A DNA stretch of 35,245 nucleotides from Chara braunii (GCA_003427395.1 BFEA01000020.1:3150741-3185985); one strand, 5' to 3'. Counted from the stretch's first letter, positions 1-9,389 are shown. Made by a program: numbers and translations. Notes: generated by a model from the letters alone, not told the origin.

Positions 1-44
1 GAGCAGCTCTTCAATATGAAGAGCTAGCCCAGGTGATTTCCCTG

Positions 45-165
45 CCTGCGGCCTTGCAGGCTCCGCCCGTATGTGGCCTAGCAGGCCTGCCCCGGCTATG
101 GCCTAGCAGGGCTACCCTGCCTGTGGCCTGCCGTTTACCTGCCCGTGGCCTACCCATACCGGTTA
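45..165. repeat. 25-bp GC-rich minisatellite, about five copies
   Basis: The block GGCCT(A/T)GCAGG and its variants recur with a 25-bp step. The GGCCT core starts near 49, 74, 99, 124 and 146, the last step being 22 bp. Copies are degenerate (TGGCCTAGCAGG, TGGCCTGCCG, TGGCCTACCC). Short open frames across it are a by-product of the repeat and show no protein-like content. Confidence 0.7.
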
Positions 166-436
166 GCCGCGTGACCACGGCTTGGTCGGCCATCGAACCG
201 GGTAAGCCTTGGCATTTGCCTATCGGCTCCCAGGCTCGAAGTCAGACCCCGCAGCCCTAAAAAAAACAAATGCTTCCTACACCTCCTGCGTTGTGGCCCT
301 ATACTCCGGCGCAACCCTCTTTTTAGCCCATTTAGGCCCTGAATCATAGGTAGGATAGGTTTAATTTTAACATTTCTTTATCCGCACATTCCTGCGGTTT
401 TGACAATTCGTAGCCTTGTCGTTCACATCCGATACC
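166..436. other. Noncoding stretch, no gene seen
   Basis: I see no convincing gene here. A box-B-like GGCTCGAAGTC at about 233-243 is followed by CCCTAAAAAAAAC, which could be the end of an old tRNA-derived SINE, but no box A or clear tRNA fold is visible. From about 340 the sequence turns AT-rich. Confidence 0.4.
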
Positions 437-459
437 TCCGGACGTCACATGCGTCCGGA
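437..459. repeat. Perfect 8-bp hairpin
   Basis: TCCGGACG at 437-444 pairs exactly with CGTCCGGA at 452-459 across a 7-nt loop. The surrounding 430-580 interval is rich in further TCCGGAC/GTCCGAC motifs (for example AAGTCCGAA and CAACGTCCGACG), so it probably belongs to one transposon-derived insert ending near 614. Confidence 0.6.
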
Positions 460-586
460 CTAAGTCCGAAAACTCTTAGTTTCTCAATCATAGGTCAAGT
501 CGGAATAAACTTTTGGCAGACGTCAGTCTCATCAAGACTATTATTTCAACGCAAGAGTCGGACAACGTCCGACGTTCAAAAACACC

Positions 587-614
587 GGCAAATACCCTTG
601 TCAAGGTTTTTGCC
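587..614. repeat. Palindromic AATACCCTTG hairpin
   Basis: GGCAAATACCCTTG (587-600) is followed directly by TCAAGGTTTTTGCC (601-614), a near-perfect inverted repeat. Related palindromes occur at 6121-6152, 23721-23750 and 23942-23961. The copy lies exactly where recognisable integrase sequence begins, so it may mark the end of an element inserted into Element 1. Confidence 0.6.
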
Positions 615-1412
615 CCGACATCACGGAACAACGTCACGAGCTTTGTAGACGACAGGGTCATACACTCTAAGACTGGTGAGACAATGGCCCAATCCATTGA
701 AGAGTATTACCTCCGATACCCGTTTGTGGTGGAGTTTCTAATGGACAGGGGGTCAGAGTTTACTTGTAAAGAAGTGAAGATGCTCCTAGACGAATATGGG
801 GTAACTGTGAAATATACGACTGCAACACATCCCAAAGCGAATGCGTCAGTGGAAAGATGACATAGTACACTTACGAACCTCCTTGCGAAGTGGACAGGCG
901 GAAGATTCATTCAATGGCCGAAGTATTTGAGGGCAACCTTCTTTGTGGAAAATGCGACTGCTAAATGAATCACGGGGTATGCGCCAGCAACACTTTGGTA
1001 TGGGAGGCACGCGACATTTCCAACCGAAAGCATCCTAAAGACTTGGAGACGGCAAGACCTCGAGACTAATTTGTCATTTGAAGACCTTCTCGATTTAAGA
1101 GCACGCCAAATCGGAGCTACGAAAGATAGAATCAGGGATGTGGCTAACAAATCAGCAAATAGCTGCACCGCAGATAAGTTCACGTGAGATTGATTGACGC
1201 GCGTTCGAAGAGAGCCATTAAAGGTTGGAGATATTGTATTGTTGTATGACTCCTCGTTAGAAAAGCAATGGTCCCGAAAGCTCGACAAGAGATGGCTCGG
1301 ACCATACAGGATTGCCCGTTGTGGAGACTATGGATAATATCAGATTGAGGAACCGAACAGGACGACACAAAAGGACTGGGTGTCATGAGGCAAATTAGCA
1401 AAATTTGTAGCA
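615..1412 (+). pseudogene. Element 1: Ty3/gypsy integrase, catalytic core end and C-terminus
   Basis: This is the 3' part of a retrotransposon integrase, which inserts the cDNA into the host genome. The frame shows MDRGSEF, then KYTTATHPKANASVER. The Asp of MDRG and the Glu of SVER are separated by exactly 35 residues, the second half of the D,D-35-E triad. The tail continues with TGYAPATLWYGRH, GDIVLLYDSSLEKQWSRKL, RWLGPYRI and KFVAQEG, typical of the Ty3 integrase C-terminal domain that ends pol. The first catalytic Asp lies in or before the poorly conserved start near 620, where upstream homology stops abruptly. In-frame stops sit at 858, 966, 1185, 1191, 1335 and 1386, five of the six being TGA, with no frameshift. 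It is clearly nonfunctional. Confidence 0.9.
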
Positions 1413-1565
1413 CAGGAAGGGGTAAGTATGCATACGATAAGAATAAGATAACAAAAGGGTAATTAGGAGGTTAATATAAATTAGGAGTCAGAATTAGAGA
1501 GTTAATTGAAGAGTTTTGTTTGGTATGGTCAATGCTAAAGGTTGTAACCACCCGTACTGATTCCC

Positions 1566-4004
1566 TTGTGTGCGTCTTGTTTTTCTCGCTTGTTCTGCAG
1601 GCGTAACTTTATGAAGACGACCATGCCGAAGGGTGGGAGGGACAAACAGCCTCAAGAAGGTCCAGGAGGCGGGGAATCATCACGATCACATCAGCGAGAC
1701 AACACTCCAATCTATGACGATGGTAGCCCAGATATGTTCATCGAGCAGTTCACGCGGCATGCGACAGACAGAGGATGGTCAAAGGGAACGATGATCCAAC
1801 ATTTGAGGGGTACGGGAGAGATGGGAGAGAGGATTGAGGAGTTGTGGACGCAAGGAGGGAGCTGGTTAGAAATAGAGGTGGGATTGCGGTTGCTGCAGCC
1901 ATCACCGATAGGACTTGATGGGTTGCCCATTTGTATGACTGCAGACAATCTGGACGAGTTCTTTCCAGCATATGAGGAGCACTGCAGGACAGTGGCCGTC
2001 ATGAGAGAAGAGTACATGAGGAGGTCCCACAGTGGGCAGTGCCTGGGCTACGGAGAGACATCGCCCAAATTGGGCGTGCGGCGCGAGACTGGGAAGACTG
2101 CAAGGCCCAGATAAGGAGTGTCTGTGGGTTGTTTCGACACGACTCTCCAAGACCGCGAGTCGAGAGGAGGAGGAGGAGTGATTGAGTACGTGGCAGGAAG
2201 GAGACAATCTGTCTCTCGCCGATATAGAGAGGTCATTGATTTGGGGGACGATAGTCCACCTTTGTCAACCATTCACGAGACTGAGCCAGAGAGGAGAGTT
2301 ACCCCTGAGAAGAAACATGAAGTGAGACCTGTTGTAGAAACTATCCTTGAGCTGGGGGACCGACCAAAGGCAGAGATGTTGGAGGAAGCGCGACCGATTG
2401 CGAATTTAGAGGAGTTGGAGACCCATTCGGAACCATCACAGTGACCGTCGTCAGAGGCTGTTCCTGCCCCCACATCAGATGCGGCCCCTAGCAGTGTGGA
2501 GGCCGACAGAGTGATCGACACGCATCTTACGGCTGGGTTGGCATCATCGGCAGGGGTTGCTAAGGCACCATCAACGGGTTCACCCAGAAAAGGGGCTCAA
2601 ACTGAGCTAGTGGTATGTTGGGGAGCTCAGACCGAGCCAGTGGTATGTGGGGAGACCCAATGACGAACCAGTCATCAGGCAAGGGAGACCCTACAGGAGC
2701 GTCAGGCCAGGGTAAAGGAAAGACTCGAGGAATTGGGAAGAGAGAAAGATAGGCATGAGGCAGCAGAAACACTACCAGACCCACCAGCAGATATGGGGTC
2801 GCAAGAGAGAGGAGTAGAGGCAATCTGGGCTAGATGGCTGGAGCAGAGAGACGCAGATCGTCAGAGACCTCAGGGCTTTGAATTTGTGGACATGAGGCTG
2901 GATCGTCGAGATGAGCTGATGGATTCTAGTTTTGTAGCAGCACGAAGGGCAGATCAGCGTTTGGAAGAGAAGATATGACGGCTTGCAACAACCTCTTTCG
3001 ATAGGTACTCGATGTTGAGTGCTAAGTTGCAAGCACAAAAGCTAAAGATGGAAAGTCTGACCAAGCGATTGGAAAAGGTAGAGGCTGAAAACAAGTAACA
3101 GAAGGCGGCAGCCCAAGCAAAGGATGCTGAATGGGAGAGAAGACTTTGAGAGATGGAGGCGAAGATGGAGAAGTTCCAATCCACCACAGTGGTAGACTAG
3201 ACCGAGCAAAGCAGGTACGACGTCCAAGGTCAAGCACTGGATGGTCTGTTTGTACAGAAGAAGGGGACGAAACCATCTCAATATCAAGGTTTGGGTAAGG
3301 TGATTATGGATCCTGCCGAGGCTAAGGCAAAGAAAGAAAGGGAGAAGGGAAACTTTGAGTTAAAGGCCCCAACAAAATTGGCCTCTCAGTTACCAATGCC
3401 TATGCAGAAGGAGGGAACGGTGGGAGAGAAGGCTCAAGTACCTATGACAGAACCAGGGGAAGGGCAAGCAATGGAAATAACTCAGGCACCTGAGCCAGAA
3501 CAGGTAGAGAGATCTTTAGACAGACTACTAGAGGCGCCCATGGAGAGGTTGATGTGCTTACCTACCTCAGCCACGGTCAGTGCACCTACCCACACACTAG
3601 GAGAGGAGGGTGCATATGGGACAGCGGCGAAGATTTGGTTAGGGATGCCACTAGGGTTGCCCGAGAGTACGATGAGTCCTACGCTGACCATGGAGAAGGA
3701 GAGCCAGCCGTCAGAGAGGGATCTTCCTGAGATTGTTGCCGCAAGTGCTATGGAGGTAGATGTTCCCCTGGAGACGCCACAGAGGCTGGACACCCCAGAG
3801 TATGTACCACCGCTTGGCAAGCCTGGAGAGGGGATGAACTCATGGTTGGCGGGGGCAGCCATGGGAGAGTCGGTACCCATACCGACACAAGAGGGAGCCA
3901 CGACCCAGGCGACAGATGCCCTCTCATCATCAACCCCTCATGAGAGGAAGAGAAAGAGGATAAGGAAGCACGAACGGGAACAGAAGGTTGCAGGCCCAAG
4001 TTGA
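1566..4004 (+). pseudogene. Element 1: gag-like and coiled-coil ORF downstream of integrase
   Basis: A single reading frame of about 812 codons, the same frame as the upstream integrase, interrupted only by stops at 2112, 2442, 2661, 2976, 3096, 3147 and 3198. A plausible start is the Met before PKGGRDKQP near 1622. The N-terminal 200 codons (FIEQFTRHATDRGWSKG, then GLDGLPICMTADNLDEFF) resemble gag-like domains of this retroelement group. The middle (about 2670-3190) is charged and heptad-like, probably coiled coil. The last 237 codons (3291-4004) are open, Pro/Glu/Thr-rich, and end in a basic ERKRKRIRKHEREQK tail that looks like a nuclear signal or nucleic-acid-binding segment. No zinc knuckle is visible. 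Sitting between integrase and the presumed 3' LTR, it could instead be an extra, envelope-position ORF. The exact function is unknown. Confidence 0.65.
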
Positions 4005-6060
4005 TTGGAGGAAGGCCTTGTGATTGTATTTAGTAGGGAATCTTTCCTAATAAGGTCCGGAAAACGGAAAGGACGGAGTGTGGGTTGTTGAGTAGTTGTG
4101 TGATAGACTTGGTATAGGATTGTATTAGGATTGTACATTCTTAGAGACACGTGTGTTGTAGTCCTTGTTCAAGATAGCACGTTAGTATGTATATAGAGAT
4201 CTTTGGATTATGATGTGATGTGATTGGGTTGTTTTGCTTTTTCAGTATGGTAACCATGGGGTTATGTCAGATCATACTTCATAGGCTACCTTTTCTATTT
4301 CTTTTTAGCATCATTGAAGGGATGAGGGGATTCGACTATTGAAGTCGTGGTACCTTTGTGTGATACTTGGTAATATTGTGGTCATTCCTAATTCCTTTGG
4401 GCTAGGGATTTCTTCCCAACTTTGGATATATTAACAATATATTGGTTACCTTGTTTCATTTGTAAGGTTGATTCAACTCTAAGTACACAAGTGGCTTCGA
4501 GGCTATTCTTGTTCCGTTGAGTTGGGATATCCCAACTTTGTACATAATTAGGATTCGAGGTTACTTCTTGGTCTGATGACCACGATCACTCTCATGTGTG
4601 TGGACTTATCATAGCGTATGACTATTTTGTGTGAAAGGTATATGTGATGCATTTCTTATACTTTATGAGTGTAAGATGTATAAATTATCTACTCTTTTGT
4701 ATACTTGGGCAACCTTCCGTATGGACGGACAAGGGGCCTAAGTATAAGAAATAAAAATGTCGTTTTATTTTAAGGAATTGGTGTAAAGGTCCCAAAGGAC
4801 CTATGGAATAGTATGATTGAATGTTTGTCCATACCATATGTTTTTTAGAATTAAGACAAGGACCCACAAGTTGGTCTCTCGGTATGAGTGTTTTATGGTT
4901 GACTCATCTCCACGTCGGAGGTGGTTATGAGATTTTATGAGTGATTGCCCTTCAAAAAGGAAGGTGGTTTAAAGAGGCATGAAAAACAGTTTGATTGATG
5001 AAGTCTGACGAGAAAGACCAGGAGACTGACTTATTGGTGAAATTTTGGAATGTCGCACATATGAGGAAATTTTGAGAGATGTCTTTAAGATATGTGGTCT
5101 ACCTTGCTTTGATCAAACAAGGGAGGCCACGACCCTGTGAATCTGGCAATGATTTTCTGTACTTTTTTTTGGAAAGGAGGTCGTGTCCCCTATGCTGTTC
5201 CATAGCGAGCTGGTGAATATCTTTGAACCAAGCAGACCTCTGCGTAATCTCGCAATAGGCCTGAGTTTACTGCGACACACTGTCAAACCACTATGATGCT
5301 AATCTTAAGGCATTTATAAGAGACTCAGCTAGGGGTCAAACTGACATCACTGGGGTGCAACCCCCATTGTTGGCTGTTGACCGGCATAACCTAGCAGCGG
5401 TCTCACGTCTCACCAAATGGGTAACACTTGAGGGGTGTGGCCGCCTCAGAGAATCTTATTCCCGCGGGATCTCAGAGGGATAAGACTCAAGTCTGACATG
5501 TATTTTGAGTCCTGATTAAGTGTTTCATCAGGAAAAGTTGCCTATTGTTGCACAACCAACAAGGGCACCGCCTCTAATATAACAACGCGACGGGCCGTAG
5601 ATCTGCCTCGATTAACCAGACTATGGTGAGCCAAGATGAAGACCTTCCCACCTGTGCTAGACTCCAAGACGGGTGTTGTTTGGATTATGAGATTATATGG
5701 ATAGGCCAACAATGTTTGGCACGAAAATATTCTTCAGGCTCAGAAAGGTCTCGATTAGGGTCCGCGTCTAAAGCTTTGGCCTCGTACGCGAGCACAAGAC
5801 GATGGACACTCAACGAAAAGTCGGATGATGTGTAGGGCTAAGGGAGAGGGTGTCAACTGTTTACCCAAAATCGAAATTCAGGCTGTAGTACTAATCAAGT
5901 ATCCTTGGAAATCCGAGGTCAGGAATCAGGAGACCCAAGTTAGAACCCTGACAGCTCAAGGTCGTAAAGAGTGTTCAGTTGGTTGACCACTCAAACAGAA
6001 CCATACCGGTGGATCGGATTGGTTATTTTCTCATCAGCAAAAAAATGTTATGCATCATTT
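4005..6060. other. Noncoding stretch, probable 3' LTR of Element 1
   Basis: There is no supportable ORF over 2 kb. Immediately after the last Element 1 stop comes the purine run GGAGGAAGG (4008-4016), a possible polypurine tract, followed by TGTGATTGTATTTAG, a possible LTR start. A TATA-like TTTATAAGAG lies near 5315. The right end is not defined because a second LTR copy is not in the window. AATAAGGTCCGGAAA occurs at about 4051 and again at about 6101, an exact 15-bp direct repeat that may reflect related LTR sequence at both places. Confidence 0.4.
5313..5322 (+). promoter_or_regulatory. TATA-like element
   Basis: TTTATAAGAG sits about 1.3 kb into the presumed LTR of Element 1. A TATA box inside an LTR is expected, but AT-rich matches are common and nothing else confirms it. 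Confidence 0.2.
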
Positions 6061-6120
6061 GAATTAGTTGATTATCCGATGCGACGGGGACGTCGCTTAA
6101 TAAGGTCCGGAAAGCTGTAG

Positions 6121-6152
6121 GCGTGAATACCCTTACAAGGGTATTCATGCGC
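6121..6152. repeat. 11-bp perfect hairpin of the AATACCC family
   Basis: TGAATACCCTT (6124-6134) pairs perfectly with AAGGGTATTCA (6137-6147) across a 2-nt loop. The outer GCG/CGC bases extend the stem past one bulge. It follows the repeated AATAAGGTCCGGAAA motif by about 5 bp. Confidence 0.75.
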
Positions 6153-6944
6153 ATATTTGCACTTCACATAATTAGTGTCTGAGGCGATACTAGAAGCTAT
6201 AATTTATATATAAGTATCACGCGGCCCACGCTCGACTCATTTTTAATCGAACCATGGGGCGTGCGGGGGGAGAGTAGAGAGTGTGTGGGCGTGCAGTTCT
6301 GAGACGCGCGTGATGATTTTTATCTTGATATTATAGAGTCGGCGTTTCCGCCGACAAAATTTTAATTTTTGATTAAAGCTAGGAAGGGTTTTCTTTTATT
6401 GAAGTGATCGTGGTGCGTCTATGCTCATACAGATGGTGTCATCGGCAATGGTATTGCCTTTGAGCGATAATCGAACATGTGAGAGGAAATAGATCGCGAA
6501 CAAGGGCTTTCGCATGGTGGACGAGGAAGCTTGGCGGTCGTGGGTTCGGCTGATAGGTCGAGGTGTGGCCTTAGAATGTTTCGGTAGACCTGTATGTCGC
6601 GTGGTAACCGCTTATATAGGTGTCCGCTAGTGTCAGACTCAGCCTTGGGTCTAACACTACTGGTATGGTAACGAACATTCATTCAAGGGATCCATGGATT
6701 GAGATCAGCACGGCAGCACAGGAGCAGTGGAGCGGCGAGGAGGAACTTGGGGTTGAGGGTCTGGCGGGGTTACCCCACCTTGGTTTTGCTATCAACAAAG
6801 ACGGAGCAAAACTGGCGGTCCCTTTTTCTCGTCGGTCGTTTCCTGACGATTAAAATCTTTCTAAATATTTTACTATTTACCGTCGTACTATTATTATTTT
6901 TATGCTTCGACTTTCCTAGAATAGGATGTAACAATGGAATACGG
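6153..6944. other. Noncoding stretch with a TATA-like site
   Basis: No gene recognised. TATATATAAG at 6205-6214 is a good TATA-box match and may belong to an LTR promoter. A GC/GT-rich tract (GTGCGGGGGGAGAG) follows at about 6260. The short open frames at 6425-6980 have no recognisable protein features. Confidence 0.35.
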
Positions 6945-7209
6945 GCCGTTAGTGCCCGTCACGACAGTCGAGGACCTTGAGCAAATGCCTCTTTTGACGG
7001 GCCCGTTCGGGTTCCTACGTATTCAGGATGCTGGTGAAATCCCTTTATCCCGCCCGTCTTGGAACGAGGACCGAGAAGCTCAACGTGCATGTGAGCCGGT
7101 GGGTGATTAGCTGACGAGGCGGAGTAAACCTGAGTGGCAGGGACCCTCCGCGAGGACACCGTCCGCCAACCTCAATCTGATGAGAGAGGTTTGAATCTGG
7201 GCATGACCC
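6945..7209 (+). pseudogene. LSU (25S/28S) rRNA fragment, sense
   Basis: The strand matches a domain II segment of eukaryotic large-subunit rRNA in order: CCCGTCTTGGAACGAGGACC, GCATGTGAGCCGGTGGGTGA, CACCGTCCGCCAACCTCAAT, then GAGAGGTTTGAATCTGGGCA. It carries many substitutions and short indels, so it is a decayed copy and not a working rRNA gene. The upstream part (6950-7050) shares CGTCACGACAGT and GGACCTTG with the fragment at 24.3 kb but is less certain to be rRNA. Confidence 0.75.
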
Positions 7210-7220
7210 GTCCCACTTTT

Positions 7221-7303
7221 TGTTGTGTGAGGTTTGAGTATGAGCATGCCCTTTGAAACTCGAAAGACGGCGAATGGTGCTAAGGCATAGTGGCGGAGGG
7301 CGT
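7221..7303 (+). pseudogene. LSU rRNA fragment, sense, partial second copy
   Basis: TGTGAGGTTTGAGTATGAGC begins a repeat of the segment just seen at 7183-7205 and runs into ACTCGAAAGACGGCGAATGG, the counterpart of the conserved CCCGAAAGATGGTGAACT of LSU rRNA. The switch near 7215 shows an internal duplication or template jump. Confidence 0.7.
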
Positions 7304-7321
7304 AGATTGTGCACATCTGCG

Positions 7322-7470
7322 CACATAGGATCCTTCCCCACTTCAGTTTTCAGAAGTTCCCATTTGAATCTTTGCTGCCACCACCAAGATCTGCACCGGG
7401 ACCCACTTCACTCAGGCTTATGCTGCAGACTTTGCAGCAGGCCCTCGCCCTTCTACTCATTGGGGCGTCG
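7322..7470 (-). pseudogene. LSU rRNA fragment, antisense
   Basis: The + strand reads as the complement of a more 3' LSU segment: CACATAGGATCCTTCCCCAC, TTTCAGAAGTTCCCATTTGA and CACCACCAAGATCTGCACC correspond to the rRNA sense sequence GGTGCAGATCTTGGTGGTAG...GAACTTTGAAG...GAAGGGTTCCATGTG. It directly follows a sense fragment, so the unit is a head-to-head chimera. The junction TGGCGGAGGGCGTAGATTGT recurs near 8290. Confidence 0.8.
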
Positions 7471-7520
7471 GAATCAATGGCGCTGAAGCACCCGACTTAT
7501 GCTCCGAGGCTGGCTAGGCA
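7471..7520 (+). pseudogene. Short LSU rRNA fragment, sense
   Basis: AATCAATGGCGCTGAAGCAC followed by CCGACTTATGCTCCGAGG resembles the sense rRNA segment around AATGGATGGCGCTGAAGCG. The orientation has flipped again relative to the preceding antisense piece. The match is short and degenerate. Confidence 0.45.
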
Positions 7521-7749
7521 ACCAGCAGCCTGGTACAGTTGGTACACCTATGAACTGTCGAAAATACAGACCGAAAGTTTACCACAAATATCATATTTTT
7601 ATTATTTATTTGTTTTATTTATCTTCGTTCACTAAAAATTTTTGTGCAAGATTTGTGGACGGCGCCATGTGACCAGCGGAGTACCAAAGTGTTATTGCTC
7701 CAAACGGCCAGGGCCTTGTCCCATCTGAAAAGGTACGGCGGTGCGACCC

Positions 7750-7856
7750 CTTGGAATCCGGAAGATGGTGAACAGTGTCGTGGGCACAGTCTGCCCAAAG
7801 GCACCAGTGGGAGGCTGCCGAGGTGTTTGCTGTGTGGCAGGCTGTCTCGGAAGTTG
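7750..7856 (+). pseudogene. LSU rRNA fragment, sense
   Basis: CTTGGAATCCGGAAGATGGT and GAACAGTGTCGTGGGCACAG match the GGGACCCGAAAGATGGTGAAC core, then GAGGCTGCCGAGGTGTTTGC parallels rRNA GGAGGCCCGCAGCGATACTG. The same derived variant (GTCGTGGGCACAG plus GCTGTGTGGCAGGCTGTC) returns at 7945-8035, so the two copies share a rearranged ancestor. Confidence 0.65.
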
Positions 7857-7858
7857 TG

Positions 7859-7932
7859 CACATGGAACCCTTACCCACACTTCGGTCTTCGAAGTTTCTT
7901 TTGAATATTTGCCTACCGCCACCAAAATCTGC
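7859..7932 (-). pseudogene. LSU rRNA fragment, antisense
   Basis: CACATGGAACCCTTACCCAC, CTTCGGTCTTCGAAGTTTCT and TTGAATATTTGCCTACCGCC followed by ACCAAAATCTGC are the complement of the LSU segment that includes GCAGATCTTGGTGGTAG and GAAGGGTTCCATGTG. This is the best preserved antisense copy in the window. Confidence 0.85.
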
Positions 7933-8040
7933 GCTTGGAACCCGAAAGATGGTGAACTGTGTCGTGGGCACAGTTCAACAGAGGGCACCAGCTAGAGGCT
8001 GCCGCAATGCTTGCTGTGTGACAGGCTGTCCCGACAGCTG
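7933..8040 (+). pseudogene. LSU rRNA fragment, sense
   Basis: GGAACCCGAAAGATGGTGAA (7937-7956) is nearly identical to the conserved LSU core. It is followed by the derived GTCGTGGGCACAG and GAGGCTGCCGCAATGCTTGC, as at 7770-7835. It abuts the antisense fragment with no spacer. Confidence 0.8.
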
Positions 8041-8087
8041 GTAAACAAGGCATGAGCATAAAAGGGTCACGGGTACTGCGGTAAAAA

Positions 8088-8206
8088 CCCGCAGCGATGC
8101 TGATCTGTAAATTGTCCTTCGGATCTGGGTATAGAGCGGAAGACTACTCGAGCCATTTAGTTGTTGATTCCCTCTGAAGCTTCCCTCTGGGTAGCCGGAG
8201 CTGAAG
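8088..8206 (+). pseudogene. LSU rRNA fragment, sense
   Basis: CCCGCAGCGATGCTGATCTG, then GGATCTGGGTATAGAGCGGA, AGACTACTCGAGCCATTTAG and TTCCCTCTGGGTAGCCGGAG follow the rRNA order (GCAGCGATACTGACGTGCAA...CTTGGGTATAGGGGCGAAAGACTAATCGAACC...TTTCCCTCAGGATAGCTGGAGC). It continues the 7933-8040 piece in rRNA order after an insertion of about 45 bp. Confidence 0.85.
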
Positions 8207-8239
8207 CGAGATGCAGTCTGTGACTGCATGATCCACCAA

Positions 8240-8318
8240 CCACGATCTGCTGTGAGAGGTTTCAGTAGGGTAATGCCCGTTGGGCACAGTGGCGGAGGGT
8301 GCAGATTGTGCGCAGCCA
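8240..8318 (+). pseudogene. LSU rRNA fragment, sense, repeat of the 7.2-kb copy
   Basis: ATCTGCTGTGAGAGGTTTCA and GTAATGCCCGTTGGGCACAG repeat the earlier TGAGAGGTTTGA...GCATGCC segment. It ends in CAGTGGCGGAGGGTGCAGAT, the same non-rRNA junction seen near 7287-7310. Confidence 0.65.
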
Positions 8319-8321
8319 CTT

Positions 8322-8455
8322 ACATGAGACCCTCTCCACTTTGGTCTTCAAAAATTCCCATTTGAACATTTGGTTACGACCACCAAGATTTACATTAGGG
8401 CTGGCCTACCGGTGCTCATGCTGCAGGTTCCGCAGCAGGCCCGTGCCCTCGATCC
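8322..8455 (-). pseudogene. LSU rRNA fragment, antisense
   Basis: ACATGAGACCCTCTCCACTT, GGTCTTCAAAAATTCCCATT and CGACCACCAAGATTTACATT are the complement of the same LSU segment as at 7322 and 7859. The tail CATGCTGCAGGTTCCGCAGC matches the 7420-7440 copy, so the sense-junction-antisense unit was duplicated as a whole. Confidence 0.8.
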
Positions 8456-8485
8456 CGCGACGTGTGTTTGAGTCTGTCCGTTGAA

Positions 8486-8625
8486 AATTCGGAAGGGTGT
8501 AAGCTCTGCCTGAGCAGAGCTTGACCTGAGGCGCAGTGGAATAAGCGTGCAGTAAATACGGGCGAAAAACTAGTCGGACGGCGTTCTCTTCGGAGTTTTT
8601 CCCCAGATTGACTCAAGCCGCCAAA
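8486..8625 (+). pseudogene. Degenerate LSU rRNA fragment, sense
   Basis: AAATTCGGAAGGGTGTAAGC, CTCTGCCTGAGCAGAGCTTG and ACGGGCGAAAAACTAGTCGG loosely follow the rRNA order GACCCGAAAGATGGTGAACTATGCC...GGGGCGAAAGACTAATCG, with the intervening part lost. The similarity is weak. Confidence 0.4.
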
Positions 8626-8630
8626 CAACC

Positions 8631-9389
8631 TTCACTAGATCGTCGGGCGGTGCGCTACGAAGAAAGACTAATGGGAGGGACGCAAAGTTGTGGGGGCGTG
8701 AGCAACAGATCGAACGTGGATGTGTAGAAGAAATAGTGATAGTATAGAGAGAGAGGAAGAACGAATTAGAGAAGAGAGGGGTAGCGCAGGAGAGCGCGGC
8801 AAGACCGGAAGGAAAACAATAGAGACAATGACGAAGGAAGAACGAACTTGGATGCAGTTTCGTGCCAGGTACGTTCGAAGAAAGGGGGAGGAGACAACGT
8901 TGGAGCCAGAAGCTATGGCGGAATGAAAAGTTACGGCGTGCTCGTTTCCTGATAAACTCAGGCAAGACAAGGTGGTAAGTTGGGGTTTTTCTGTGTGACA
9001 AACTGATCTGAGGCATCAAATTTGGGTTCTAGAAGGCGGATTGACCACTACCAGAATAATAAGTTGTGTGCGAAGGAATCGAGAGCAGAAGGAGAACGAA
9101 AAGCAAAGGGGGAAAAGGTTATAACTCACTCATTTCTCGACAGAATCGAGTATGGTAAAAGGCTAGACGGGGGTTTTGGGACATGGCGAAGAGATTGGCA
9201 GTACCGGATTTCGATTTTGGGCAGCAATTTGGCTAGTGTGAACACAGAAGGTTAACGACACCTATTTTTTTCATTATTCTAGGAACACTCGGTTGACAAT
9301 CCTGATTTCTACGAGTTCAGACCAATGTTTTCACTAGCATTCTTGAAAAGTTTTAAGATTTACATTGTTGGTATGGTGCCCCGTTTACG
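8631..9389. other. Noncoding stretch, no gene recognised
   Basis: A purine-rich block at 8715-8920 keeps a 68-codon frame open (Arg/Glu-rich), but this follows from base composition. No domain, start context or homologous neighbour supports a gene. The segment links the rRNA mosaic to the satellite. Confidence 0.4.

Noticed and set aside
615-4004. Alternative genetic code with TGA read as an amino acid
   Set aside because: TAA and TAG also interrupt the same frame, the TGA sites correspond to different expected residues (Arg and Trp), and other frames in the window are broken by all three stops.
6121-6165. Helitron 3' end (hairpin near CTRR)
   Set aside because: No CTRR tetranucleotide follows the hairpin within the expected 10-12 bp, and the other family members lack it too.
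7253-8484. Several 60-118-codon ORFs on both strands
   Set aside because: They overlap the LSU rRNA fragments, which explain the sequence better.
8720-8926. 68-codon Arg/Glu-rich ORF
   Set aside because: It is a product of purine-rich composition, with no homologue recognised and no gene context.
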